Shown here: piece by piece, positions 34,418 to 42,029 of the stretch
Numbering within the stretch: the stretch's first letter is position 1
Layout of the letters: each line of letters starts with the position of its first letter
Position numbers and translations under genes: made by a program
Assembly: GCF_004791165.1 (NCBI RefSeq)
Contig: NZ_SRUZ01000004.1
Span: 248,001 to 312,000, forward strand
DNA: 64,000 bases
From: Mesorhizobium sp. M8A.F.Ca.ET.218.01.1.1
GTDB taxonomy: Bacteria; Pseudomonadota; Alphaproteobacteria; Rhizobiales; Rhizobiaceae
Reading direction: 5' to 3'
The notes under the pieces: model-generated
Databases searched by the model: none
Seen by the model: only the letters and a program-made list of their open reading frames with translations
What the model was told of the DNA's origin: nothing

Positions 34418-35704
34418 TCAGGCGGAAAACACTGTGCGGCCCGCCACCAGCGTTTGCAAGACCTTGCCTTGCAGGCGTGCGCCTTCGAAACAGGTGTTTT
34501 TCGAGCGCGAGCGGATGCCGCTTTCACTGACGATCCAGGGTTCATCGAGATCGACAAGCGCCAGGTCGGCTGCCGCGCCCGGCTTCAGCGTGCCGCCGGG
34601 CAATCCGAACAGCCTCGCCGGCGCGGTGGACAAGGTTTCGATCAGCCGGAGCAAAGGCACATCGCCATTGTGGTAGAGCCGCAAGGCGGCGCCCAGCAGG
34701 GTTTCGAGGCCGATGGCTCCGGCCGCGGCGTCGGCGAAGGGCAGGCGCTTGGTGTCGACATCCTGCGGATCATGCGAAGAGACGATGACATCCACCGTAC
34801 CGTCCTTGACCGCCTCGATGACAGCCAGCCGGTCTTCCTCGGCGCGCAGCGGCGGCGTCAGGCGGAAGAAGGTGCGGTATTCGCCGACGTCGTTTTCATT
34901 GAGCGACAGATTGTGGATCGACACGCCCGATGTCACTGCCGCTCCGTCGGCCTTCGCCCGTGCCATGGCGCTTGCCGCCATTGCCGTCGAGATCTTCGCG
35001 GCATGGTACGAACCCCGCGTCAGCCGCGCCAGCGCAAGGTCACGCTCGAGCGGGATGGATTCGGCTTCACGCGGAATGCCGGAAAGGCCGAGCCAACTGG
35101 CATACAGGCCTTCATTCATGACGCCCGATGACCCAAGGTCGGCATCCTGCGTTTCATGGACGATGGTGGCGCCGAAATCGCGCGCGTAGGTCAGCGCTCG
35201 GCGCATCACCAGCGCGCTCGATATGGTATGCCGGCCATCGGTGAAGGCGACCGCGCCGGCCTCGCGCAGCAGGCCGAACTCCGTCATCTCGCGCCCGTGG
35301 AGGCCCTTGGTGATGGCTGCGGCCGGAAAGATGTTGACGACGGCCGTATCCTTGGCGGTGCGCAACACGAATTCGACGAGCGCCACATTGTCGATCACCG
35401 GGTCGGTGTCGGGCATCATGACGATCGACGTCACTCCGCCGGCGGCCGCGGCGACACTCGCCGAAGCGATGGTTTCGCGATGCTCGCCGCCCGGCTCGCC
35501 GATGAAGACCCGGCCATCGATCAAACCTGGCATGATCGCCTTGCCGGCGCAGTCGATTGCCGTGGCGCCTTCGGGGACGCCCTGGTTCAGCGCCGCCTTG
35601 CCCGCGGCAACGATTTTCTTGCCATCGACTATGACGGAGCCGACTTCGTCGATGCCGCGCGAAGGGTCGACGATGCGAGCGCGTTCAAAGACAGTCGTGC
35701 TCAT
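34418..35704 (-). CDS. pyrC: Dihydroorotase homologue lacking catalytic residues (pseudo-DHOase)
   Basis: A 428-residue amidohydrolase-fold protein encoded directly after pyrB with an ATGA overlap. The region that in active enzymes reads D-x-H-x-H is here 'LIDGRVFIGEPGG', so both metal-binding histidines are replaced (Arg65 and Phe67). The usual catalytic T-D-H-A-P-H is 'SSHDPQ', losing the Asp as well. Overall length and flanking segments ('KAIMPGLID', 'YHAAKIST') are intact. Such inactive homologues are known to be needed structurally for aspartate transcarbamoylase in some bacteria, so this is probably a partner of PyrB rather than an enzyme. Confidence 0.85.
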   Translation of the reverse strand: MSTTVFERARIVDPSRGIDEVGSVIVDGKKIVAAGKAALNQGVPEGATAIDCAGKAIMPGLIDGRVFIGEPGGEHRETIASASVAAAAGGVTSIVMMPDTDPVIDNVALVEFVLRTAKDTAVVNIFPAAAITKGLHGREMTEFGLLREAGAVAFTDGRHTISSALVMRRALTYARDFGATIVHETQDADLGSSGVMNEGLYASWLGLSGIPREAESIPLERDLALARLTRGSYHAAKISTAMAASAMARAKADGAAVTSGVSIHNLSLNENDVGEYRTFFRLTPPLRAEEDRLAVIEAVKDGTVDVIVSSHDPQDVDTKRLPFADAAAGAIGLETLLGAALRLYHNGDVPLLRLIETLSTAPARLFGLPGGTLKPGAAADLALVDLDEPWIVSESGIRSRSKNTCFEGARLQGKVLQTLVAGRTVFSA

Positions 35705-36681
35705 GCGCCGCGACCCTCTTGATTGCGGCCCTCTTGATTACGACGGGGATCAAGCAGCGCTTCCATCACCGCCATGCGCACGGCGACACCCATTTCCACC
35801 TGTTCCTGGATGACGCTTTGCGGGCCGTCGGCGATTTCGGAGGCGATCTCAACACCTCGGTTCATCGGGCCGGGATGCATGACCAGCGCGTCATCCTTGG
35901 CCGCCTTCAGCTTCTCGGTATCAAGGCCGAAATAGCGGAAATATTCGCGCACCGACGGCACGAAGGCGCCTTCCATGCGCTCGCGCTGCAAGCGCAGCAT
36001 CATCACCACATCCGCGTCCTTCAGGCCTTCCGCCATCGAGCGGCAGACGATCACGCCCATCCTGTCGATGCCCGAGGGCAGCAGCGTCGAGGGTGCCACC
36101 ACCCGCACCTGTGCGCCGAGGGCGTTGAGCAGCATGATGTTGGAGCGCGCCACGCGCGAATGCAGGATGTCGCCGCAGATCGCCACGATCAGCTTCGACA
36201 GCGGACCCTTGGCGCGGCGGATGGTGAGCGCGTCGAGCAGCGCCTGTGTCGGGTGTTCATGCGCGCCGTCGCCGGCATTGACCACCGAGCAACCGACCTT
36301 CTGCGCCAGAAGGGCCGCCGCGCCCGCCGACTGGTGGCGGATGATCAATATGTCGGGCCGCATGGCGTTCAGCGTCATCGCGGTGTCGATGAGCGTCTCG
36401 CCCTTCTTCACCGAGGAACTCGCCACCGACATGTTCATGACATCGGCGCCAAGCCGCTTTCCAGCCAGTTCGAACGAGGACTGCGTGCGGGTCGAGGCTT
36501 CGTAGAAGAGGTTGATCTGGGTGCGGCCGCGCAGCGTCGAGGTCTTTTTCTCGGACTGCCGCGAGATCGCGACCGCCCGATCCGCCCTGTCGAGCAACAG
36601 CTCGATGTCGGCGGGCGAAAGATCGCTGATGCCCAGAAGATGGCGGTGAGGATAGAGTGGCAGGGACGAAGCGTCGGTCAT
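35701..36681 (-). CDS. pyrB: Aspartate carbamoyltransferase catalytic subunit
   Basis: A 326-residue enzyme joining carbamoyl phosphate and aspartate in pyrimidine synthesis. The carbamoyl-phosphate site is 'FYEASTRTQSSFELAGKRLG', the segment 'SSVKKGETLIDTAMTLNAM' follows, and 'HPTQALLDALTIRR' and 'ALVMHPGPMNRGVEI' complete the family pattern. The C-terminus carries a small repeated RNQEG unit. It overlaps the pseudo-dihydroorotase gene by four bases, consistent with a complex of the two proteins. Confidence 0.93.
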   Translation of the reverse strand: MTDASSLPLYPHRHLLGISDLSPADIELLLDRADRAVAISRQSEKKTSTLRGRTQINLFYEASTRTQSSFELAGKRLGADVMNMSVASSSVKKGETLIDTAMTLNAMRPDILIIRHQSAGAAALLAQKVGCSVVNAGDGAHEHPTQALLDALTIRRAKGPLSKLIVAICGDILHSRVARSNIMLLNALGAQVRVVAPSTLLPSGIDRMGVIVCRSMAEGLKDADVVMMLRLQRERMEGAFVPSVREYFRYFGLDTEKLKAAKDDALVMHPGPMNRGVEIASEIADGPQSVIQEQVEMGVAVRMAVMEALLDPRRNQEGRNQEGRGA

Positions 36682-36797
36682 CTCAAGGGGCTGCTATAGG
36701 GTGCGGATTTCGCGCCCGCAAGCACCCGCTTTGCATTGACGCCGTTCTCCCCGGTATTTTCGTCGCGCGGGCAGCAACGCTTGGCTATATCTAGCCG

Positions 36798-38480
36798 ATG
36801 GCCTCGGATTCGAGGCTTTCCGACGATAAGGCCTTTCTAGAAGGATTGGGCGTGACCGACGACGTAACGAACCAGCCGCCGCCGCTGACGGGCGGCAACG
36901 CCTGGCGAGGCGATCCGTTGCTGATCCAGCTTGCCGAGCGCTTTTCCGATCCGGTGCGCAAGGATCTCGACGGGCTTGGCCGTTTCGTGCTCACGCAAGA
37001 AGCGCAGGAACTGGCGCGCCTCGCCAATGTCGAGACGCCAAAACTCAGGACGCACGATCGCCAGGGACGGCGCATCGACCTGGTCGAATTCCATCCGGCC
37101 TACCACGCGTTGATGCGCCGTTCGGTGGCCAACGGCCTGCACTCCTCGGTCTGGGAAAATGGCGACGCCGAGATTGGCCGCCGCCATCAGGTGCGGGCCG
37201 CGCGTTTCTACCTGACGGCGGAACTCGAGACCGGGCACCTGTGCCCCATCACCATGACCAGCGCCTCGCTGGCGGCATTGATGGCCAGCCCAAAACTGTT
37301 TCGCGAATGGGCGCCGCGGGTGACGACGCGCAAATACGACCAGAGCCAGAAGCCGCCGGTCGAGAAGACCGGACTGACGCTCGGCATGGGCATGACCGAG
37401 AAACAGGGCGGCACGGATGTGCGGGCCAATGTGACCAGGGCGGAACGCGTCGGAAGCGGGTTCTACCGCCTGTCGGGACACAAATGGTTCATGTCGGCGC
37501 CGATGTCGGATGCCTTCCTGGTGCTGGCGCAGGCGCCGGAGGGGTTGTCGTGCTTCCTGGTGCCACGTGTGCTCGGCGACGGGTCGGGCAATGGCTTTCG
37601 CTTCCAGCGGCTGAAGGACAAGCTCGGCAACCGCTCCAACGCGTCTTCCGAGGTTGAGTTCGTCAACGCCATCGGCGAGATGGTCGGCGAGCCCGGCGCC
37701 GGCGTCAAGACGATCATGGACATGGTGACGCTGACCCGGCTCGACTGCGCGGTGGCGTCTTCGGCGATCATGCGGGCGGGGCTGGCCGAAGCGATCCATC
37801 ATGCCCGCCATCGCCAGGTGTTCGGAACCAACCTGATCGAGCAACCGCTTATGCAGCGCGTGCTGGCCGACATGGCGCTCGATGTCGCCGCGGCGACCGC
37901 GCTGTCATTCCGGCTGGCGCGTTCCTTCGACGAGGCGGCGAGCGATCGCGGCGAGGCGGCCTTCGCCCGCGCCATGACGCCGGTCGTCAAATACTGGGTC
38001 TGCAAGATCGCGCCGCCGCTGCTTTACGAGGCGATGGAATGCCTTGGCGGCAATGGCTATGTCGAGGAAGCTCCACTCGCCCGCTATTACCGTGAAGCGC
38101 CTGTCAACGCGATCTGGGAAGGATCGGGCAATGTCATGGCGCTCGACGTGCTGCGCGTGCTTGGCCGCGCGCCCGGCCTTTTCGAAGAGGTGCTGGGCGG
38201 CATCGACCGCGACCTCGGCGCCGGCGGGCGCGGCACGATCGGTGTTCTGAAGGCGGCCATGCAGGTGGCTTCGACCGACGAGGGCTCGGCCCGGCTGCTT
38301 ACGGAACAGCTTGCGCTGTCGGCGGCGGCCGCCGAGTTACGCCGACTGGGGGCAGGGCGGATCGCCGATGCTTTCGTCGAGACGCGGCTCGCGGGCCAGT
38401 GGCGCAATACCTACGGTATGCTCGATTCGCGTCACGATGCGCGCATGATCATCGATACGCTCTATCCGCCGGTGAATTGA
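36798..38480 (+). CDS. AidB-like acyl-CoA dehydrogenase
   Basis: A 560-residue flavoprotein of the acyl-CoA dehydrogenase family, longer than the usual 380-400 residues, as in the AidB branch. Motifs: 'GMGMTEKQGGTDVRANVT' (FAD/substrate loop), 'HKWFMSAPMSDAFLVLAQAP', and 'ECLGGNGYVEEAPLARYYRE', near the position of the catalytic region and FAD contact. AidB proteins are linked to alkylation response and bind DNA, but the branch also holds isovaleryl-CoA-type enzymes. It is divergent from pyrB; the intervening DNA has a CTATAT box close to the ATG. Confidence 0.85.
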   Translation: MASDSRLSDDKAFLEGLGVTDDVTNQPPPLTGGNAWRGDPLLIQLAERFSDPVRKDLDGLGRFVLTQEAQELARLANVETPKLRTHDRQGRRIDLVEFHPAYHALMRRSVANGLHSSVWENGDAEIGRRHQVRAARFYLTAELETGHLCPITMTSASLAALMASPKLFREWAPRVTTRKYDQSQKPPVEKTGLTLGMGMTEKQGGTDVRANVTRAERVGSGFYRLSGHKWFMSAPMSDAFLVLAQAPEGLSCFLVPRVLGDGSGNGFRFQRLKDKLGNRSNASSEVEFVNAIGEMVGEPGAGVKTIMDMVTLTRLDCAVASSAIMRAGLAEAIHHARHRQVFGTNLIEQPLMQRVLADMALDVAAATALSFRLARSFDEAASDRGEAAFARAMTPVVKYWVCKIAPPLLYEAMECLGGNGYVEEAPLARYYREAPVNAIWEGSGNVMALDVLRVLGRAPGLFEEVLGGIDRDLGAGGRGTIGVLKAAMQVASTDEGSARLLTEQLALSAAAAELRRLGAGRIADAFVETRLAGQWRNTYGMLDSRHDARMIIDTLYPPVN

Positions 38481-38602
38481 CGCGATGCCGGTCATCGGGG
38501 GCGTTGCCGATCCCCGCCGTCGCCGTTAACCTTAACAAATGGTTTCCGTTGCGGCGGCGAACCGCAAAGCCCACTGTCATTCCTGTCGAAGCAGGAATCA
38601 CG

Positions 38603-39151
38603 ATGCGACACGTATTGACCTCCTTTCTGTCGGTGCACTGGGCGATCGTTTTCGCTCTGCTCGCGCTGATCTGTATCGATGGAAATCGAGGCGTGGCGGC
38701 GGCTCTTGGCGTACTCGGCGTGACCGTCGAGAGCGCCCGATTGATCAATCTGGAGAACATCGTCGTGGTCGCTCCACTGGCGACCGCATTGCTGGTCGTG
38801 GCGGTGCTGTTCTTCTGGGCCTTTGTCGATACGCTGATCAACGACGCGTCCAGCCCGGGTGCCGACAGCGTCGTTCGCATCGCCTTTATTTCCGCTTCCG
38901 GCGTGATGTCGATGATCCTGATCGGCGGCGCTGCCCAAGGCATCAACGGTCTGTTCATGGTGGTGGCTGTGCAATTGGCCGCACTCCTGGCCTCCTATGT
39001 CGCGATGCTCGCCGAGCGGCGTTCGGTAGCCGCGTTGCATGAGGACGATTTCCACGCCACGGCGCACAGCATGGCGAAGGCCGCGGCGCATAATTCACTG
39101 CTGTCCCTGATATCGGGTCGGACTGGCTCGAACGGAAAGGGAGGCCGCTGA
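38603..39151 (+). CDS. Membrane protein, unknown function
   Basis: A 182-residue protein with about four hydrophobic segments ('VHWAIVFALLALICI', 'ATALLVVAVLFFWAFV', 'VMSMILIGGAAQGING', 'LFMVVAVQLAALLASYVA'). The C-terminal 40 residues are hydrophilic. ATG at 38603 starts the first helix; the longer frame overlaps the preceding gene and was rejected. Its stop overlaps the DUF6105 gene by one base, so the two probably work or are expressed together. Confidence 0.6.
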   Translation: MRHVLTSFLSVHWAIVFALLALICIDGNRGVAAALGVLGVTVESARLINLENIVVVAPLATALLVVAVLFFWAFVDTLINDASSPGADSVVRIAFISASGVMSMILIGGAAQGINGLFMVVAVQLAALLASYVAMLAERRSVAALHEDDFHATAHSMAKAAAHNSLLSLISGRTGSNGKGGR

Positions 39152-39492
39152 TGCGTTACATCTTCGGAATGTGGGCCGCCCCGATGGCAATTTTCTGGGG
39201 CTGGTTCTATCTATCGGCCAACGACATCAATTTCGGCTACGTCATGTTCAGCCGGCAGACGCACGACTTCTTCTTCCAACTCTACGGCCAGATTCTGGGC
39301 ATCGACCCATCGATCATCCCCGGAATGGTGGCGAAGACTTGCGTCTTCGACGGGCTTCTGCTGACGGCCTTGTGGGCATTCCGCAGGCGTCGCGAGATTT
39401 TGGGCTGGGTCAGCCGGCGCTGGACGGGTCCGGTTCGGTTCGACCGGCTGCATCGAGCGACTGAAGCCGGTCCAAAACTCCCTGCAGAATAA
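39151..39492 (+). CDS. DUF6105 family membrane protein
   Basis: A 113-residue protein recognised from 'MWAAPMAIFWGWFYLSAND' and 'FGYVMFSRQTHDFFFQLYGQ', a pattern shared by short proteins in Hyphomicrobiales (DUF6105). Two hydrophobic stretches are near residues 5-24 and 60-80. It is co-transcribed with the preceding membrane gene and its 3' end overlaps convergent ruvX by 83 bases. Function unknown. Confidence 0.7.
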   Translation: MRYIFGMWAAPMAIFWGWFYLSANDINFGYVMFSRQTHDFFFQLYGQILGIDPSIIPGMVAKTCVFDGLLLTALWAFRRRREILGWVSRRWTGPVRFDRLHRATEAGPKLPAE

Positions 39493-39916
39493 AGGCGGCT
39501 GCCGCCGAATCGATCTTGCCGGCGCGTTTGGCGCGCGAGAAGTCCATTTCGATCAGCGTCCGTTCGGCCGCGACCGTCGATAGCCGCTCATCCCAGAACA
39601 CGAAGGGCAGGTCGCTCAGTTGCGCCATGTTGCGCACGAAGGCGCGCGATTTCTGGGCGCGTGGGCCTTCGGATCCGTCCATGTTGATCGGCAGTCCGAT
39701 CGCCACCGCGCCGACATTCTCCTTCTCCAGCAACGCCAGAAGGACGGCGGCGTCGATCGAGAATTTCTTTCTGAGGATGACCGGGCGGGGATGAGCGAAG
39801 GAGAACCCCCGGTCGGAAACCGCGACGCCGATCGTCTTGTCGCCGAGATCGAGCCCTGCCAGGGTCCTGCCGTCGGCGAGGCGCGCCGGCAATTGCTCAA
39901 TCGTGATGACAGCCAA
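39410..39916 (-). CDS. ruvX: Holliday junction resolvase-like protein RuvX/YqgF
   Basis: A 168-residue RNase H-fold protein. 'GLDLGDKTIGVAVSDRG' is the N-terminal Asp motif, 'VGAVAIGLPINMDGSEG' the second strand with the Gly-Leu-Pro signature, and 'FWDERLSTVAAERTL' the conserved region with Asp-Glu-Arg. The family takes part in 16S rRNA 5' processing and perhaps recombination. The preferred start is TTG at 39916, after GAGGGAAA, because the family opening 'xAVITIEQLPARLADGR' begins there; longer frames overlap the UPF0173 gene on the other strand. Confidence 0.85.
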   Translation of the reverse strand: MAVITIEQLPARLADGRTLAGLDLGDKTIGVAVSDRGFSFAHPRPVILRKKFSIDAAVLLALLEKENVGAVAIGLPINMDGSEGPRAQKSRAFVRNMAQLSDLPFVFWDERLSTVAAERTLIEMDFSRAKRAGKIDSAAAAFILQGVLDRLQSLDAAGRTEPDPSSAG

Positions 39917-40039
39917 CGGTTTCCCTCGTCTTTTCGGTAGCACGCGTCTTTTCGAATGCGCGGCGGACACTATACCCTTTGATCTCGGGGCTAGCGGCGT
40001 TCTATCCTCTGGCTCGACAAAAATCGAGGAAATGCATTG

Positions 40040-40747
40040 ATGAAATTGACCTGGTACGGCCACTCGGCGTTCCGCATCGAAACCGGTGCCGCGAAAATCC
40101 TGATCGACCCTTATTTGATCGGCAACCCGTCCTGGACCGGCGGTTGGGAAGAGCCTGCCGAAGGGATCACGCATGTTCTTTTGACACACGGGCACAGCGA
40201 CCACATCAGCGGCGCGCTGGAAGTGCTCGGCAAGAGTGGCGCTCAACTGGTCGCCAATTTCGAAATCTGCATGTACCTAGTCGGCAAGGGCGTCAGCGAC
40301 AAGAAGATCAATCCCGGCAACATCGGCGGCACGGTCGATTGCGGCGGCTTCACCACCACCTTTGTCCAGGCGCTGCACTCCTCCTCGTTTGGCGAAGATG
40401 GCGGCAGGAACGTCTATCTCGGCAATCCGGGCGGGCTCGTCCTGCATTTCCCGGATGACCGCACGCTCTATCATATGGGCGATACCGATATCTTTTCCGA
40501 CATGGCGCTGATCAACGAACTGCACGAGCCGAAGATCGGCATTGTCCCGATCGGCGACCGCTTCACCATGGGCGGCGCGGTGGCGGCCCTTGCCTGCCGC
40601 CGCTTCTTCAAGTTCGACACGATTGTCCCTTGCCATTTCGGCACGTTTCCGATGATCGATCCGACGCCCGAAAAGTTCGAAGCCGGCTTGGAAGGGTCCG
40701 GCGTCAAGGTCGCGTTGCCGAAAATTGGCCAAGCGATTACCATCTAG
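40040..40747 (+). CDS. UPF0173-type metal-dependent hydrolase
   Basis: A 235-residue metallo-beta-lactamase-fold protein. The metal motif 'LLTHGHSDHISGALEV' (H-x-H-x-D-H) is intact, with 'HMGDTDIFSDMAL' (Asp/Thr) and 'TIVPCHFGTFPMIDPTP' (His) completing the site. The family's substrate is unknown. A TTG three bases upstream gives a one-codon longer frame; the ATG was used, after GAGGAAATGC. Confidence 0.85.
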   Translation: MKLTWYGHSAFRIETGAAKILIDPYLIGNPSWTGGWEEPAEGITHVLLTHGHSDHISGALEVLGKSGAQLVANFEICMYLVGKGVSDKKINPGNIGGTVDCGGFTTTFVQALHSSSFGEDGGRNVYLGNPGGLVLHFPDDRTLYHMGDTDIFSDMALINELHEPKIGIVPIGDRFTMGGAVAALACRRFFKFDTIVPCHFGTFPMIDPTPEKFEAGLEGSGVKVALPKIGQAITI

Positions 40748-40771
40748 AAACAACGAAAGCGGAACAAATCC

Positions 40772-41190
40772 ATGGCGTTGGGGCGATCTCTTTGCGTTTC
40801 GATGGTTGTCGCGGCGTCGCCCGCGCTCGCCGCCGATGATTTCATCGACGGCGTCTATCTGCAGTCCGAGGAGCTTTTGTGGACAGGCCAGGAAGGAGAC
40901 GCTGCAGACGCTTGTCGATGCCGGCAACAATCGTGCTTTCGGTGCATGGCCTGCAGGGCGTCGAGTATAGCTGCGAGTTCGTTCAAGTCAGCAAGGCGAC
41001 GGGCTCGCCCAGCTGGGCGGTGACGGCCATCTGCCAGGAACCGGGCTACGTCTTTCCGGATGTCCTGTCGGTGACGCGGATCAGCCCGACGCAGCTCGAT
41101 CTCGTCTCGGTCCGACCCATCGACGATGAGAGCGAGGCGAGCGGTAACAGCGGCAGCTATTATCTCTGCGAAGGCGTTGCCCTGCCATGA
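40772..41190 (+). pseudogene. Secreted hypothetical protein gene with two apparent frameshifts
   Basis: Three consecutive frames join into one plausible protein of about 138 residues: a signal peptide and start 'MALGRSLCVSMVVAASPALA' then 'DDFIDGVYLQSEEL', a middle segment 'CGQARKETLQTLVDAGN' in the next frame, and 'IVLSVHGLQGVEYSCEFVQV' in the third, ending 'GSYYLCEGVALP'. The first switch falls at TTTT (40875-40878) and the second at CAACAATC (about 40926-40933); one extra base at each would explain both. It appears to be a broken periplasmic protein, or contains sequencing errors. Confidence 0.65.
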
Positions 41191-41278
41191 AGCTGTTTGC
41201 CCGATTGTCGGCCGGCGCATGTTGCGCGCCGCGCGCCGCGCCGCTATAGCGCGATCTGGTTTTTCCCGAGGCAAATAC

Positions 41279-41566
41279 ATGTCCGTTGATGTCAAGACAG
41301 TGAAGCGCGTCGCGCATCTCGCCCGCATCGCGGTGAGTGAGGAAGATGCCGAGCGCATGACCGGCGAGTTGAACGCCATTCTGGGCTTCGTCGAACAGTT
41401 GAACGAGGTCGATGTTTCCGGTGTCGAACCGATGACCTCGGTGACGCCGATGGAGATGAAGAAGCGCGCGGATGCCGTCACCGACGGCAACAAGGCGGCC
41501 GACATCGTCGCCAACGCGCCGGCGACCGACGAGAATTTCTTCCTCGTGCCGAAGGTCGTGGAGTAA
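41279..41566 (+). CDS. gatC: Glu-tRNA(Gln) amidotransferase subunit C
   Basis: A 95-residue protein with the full GatC layout: 'VKRVAHLARIAVSEEDAERM', 'LNAILGFVEQLNEVDVSGVE', and the C-terminal 'TDENFFLVPKVVE'. GatC holds the A and B subunits together in the complex that converts Glu-tRNA(Gln) or Asp-tRNA(Asn) to the amide. The ATG at 41279 is chosen because the family starts there. gatA follows after one intervening GNAT gene; gatB is not in the window. Confidence 0.93.
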   Translation: MSVDVKTVKRVAHLARIAVSEEDAERMTGELNAILGFVEQLNEVDVSGVEPMTSVTPMEMKKRADAVTDGNKAADIVANAPATDENFFLVPKVVE

Positions 41567-41573
41567 GGCGCCG

Positions 41574-42029
41574 ATGGCAATCGAGATCGCCATGGAGACG
41601 CCGCTGCAGGACGACGTGCGCGGCCTGGTGAGAGAGCTCAACGAAACCTTGCTCGAATTGACGCCGCCGGAGCATTGCTACCATCTGACTGTCGAGCAGA
41701 TGGCGGGGCAGGACACGACGGTTTTCATCGCTCGCGACAATGGGATCGCCATTGGTTGCGGCGCGCTGAAGCGGCACGGCGACGCGATCGGCGAGGTCAA
41801 GCGCATGTATATCAGGCCATCGCATCGCGGCCGCAAGCTCGGCGCCGGGATCGTCGAGCGGCTTGAGGCGCTGGCGCGCGATGAAGGATTGAAGCGGCTG
41901 GTGCTGGAGACCGGTGACCGCCATCCGGCCGCCTGGACCGTCTATGAACGTGCCGGGTTCTCGCGCTGCGGGCCGGTGCTCGATTATCCCGATTCCGAGT
42001 GGTCGGTGTTTTACGAAAAGAGCCTATGA
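41574..42029 (+). CDS. GNAT family N-acetyltransferase
   Basis: A 151-residue acetyltransferase. Motif A is 'RMYIRPSHRGRKLGAGIVER' (R-x-x-G-x-G/A type acetyl-CoA loop) and motif B 'WTVYERAGFSRCG'. It lies between gatC and gatA in the same direction, 7 bases from gatC and overlapping gatA, so it is in the same operon. The acceptor is unknown; small-molecule or antibiotic-type substrates are typical. Confidence 0.8.
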   Translation: MAIEIAMETPLQDDVRGLVRELNETLLELTPPEHCYHLTVEQMAGQDTTVFIARDNGIAIGCGALKRHGDAIGEVKRMYIRPSHRGRKLGAGIVERLEALARDEGLKRLVLETGDRHPAAWTVYERAGFSRCGPVLDYPDSEWSVFYEKSL

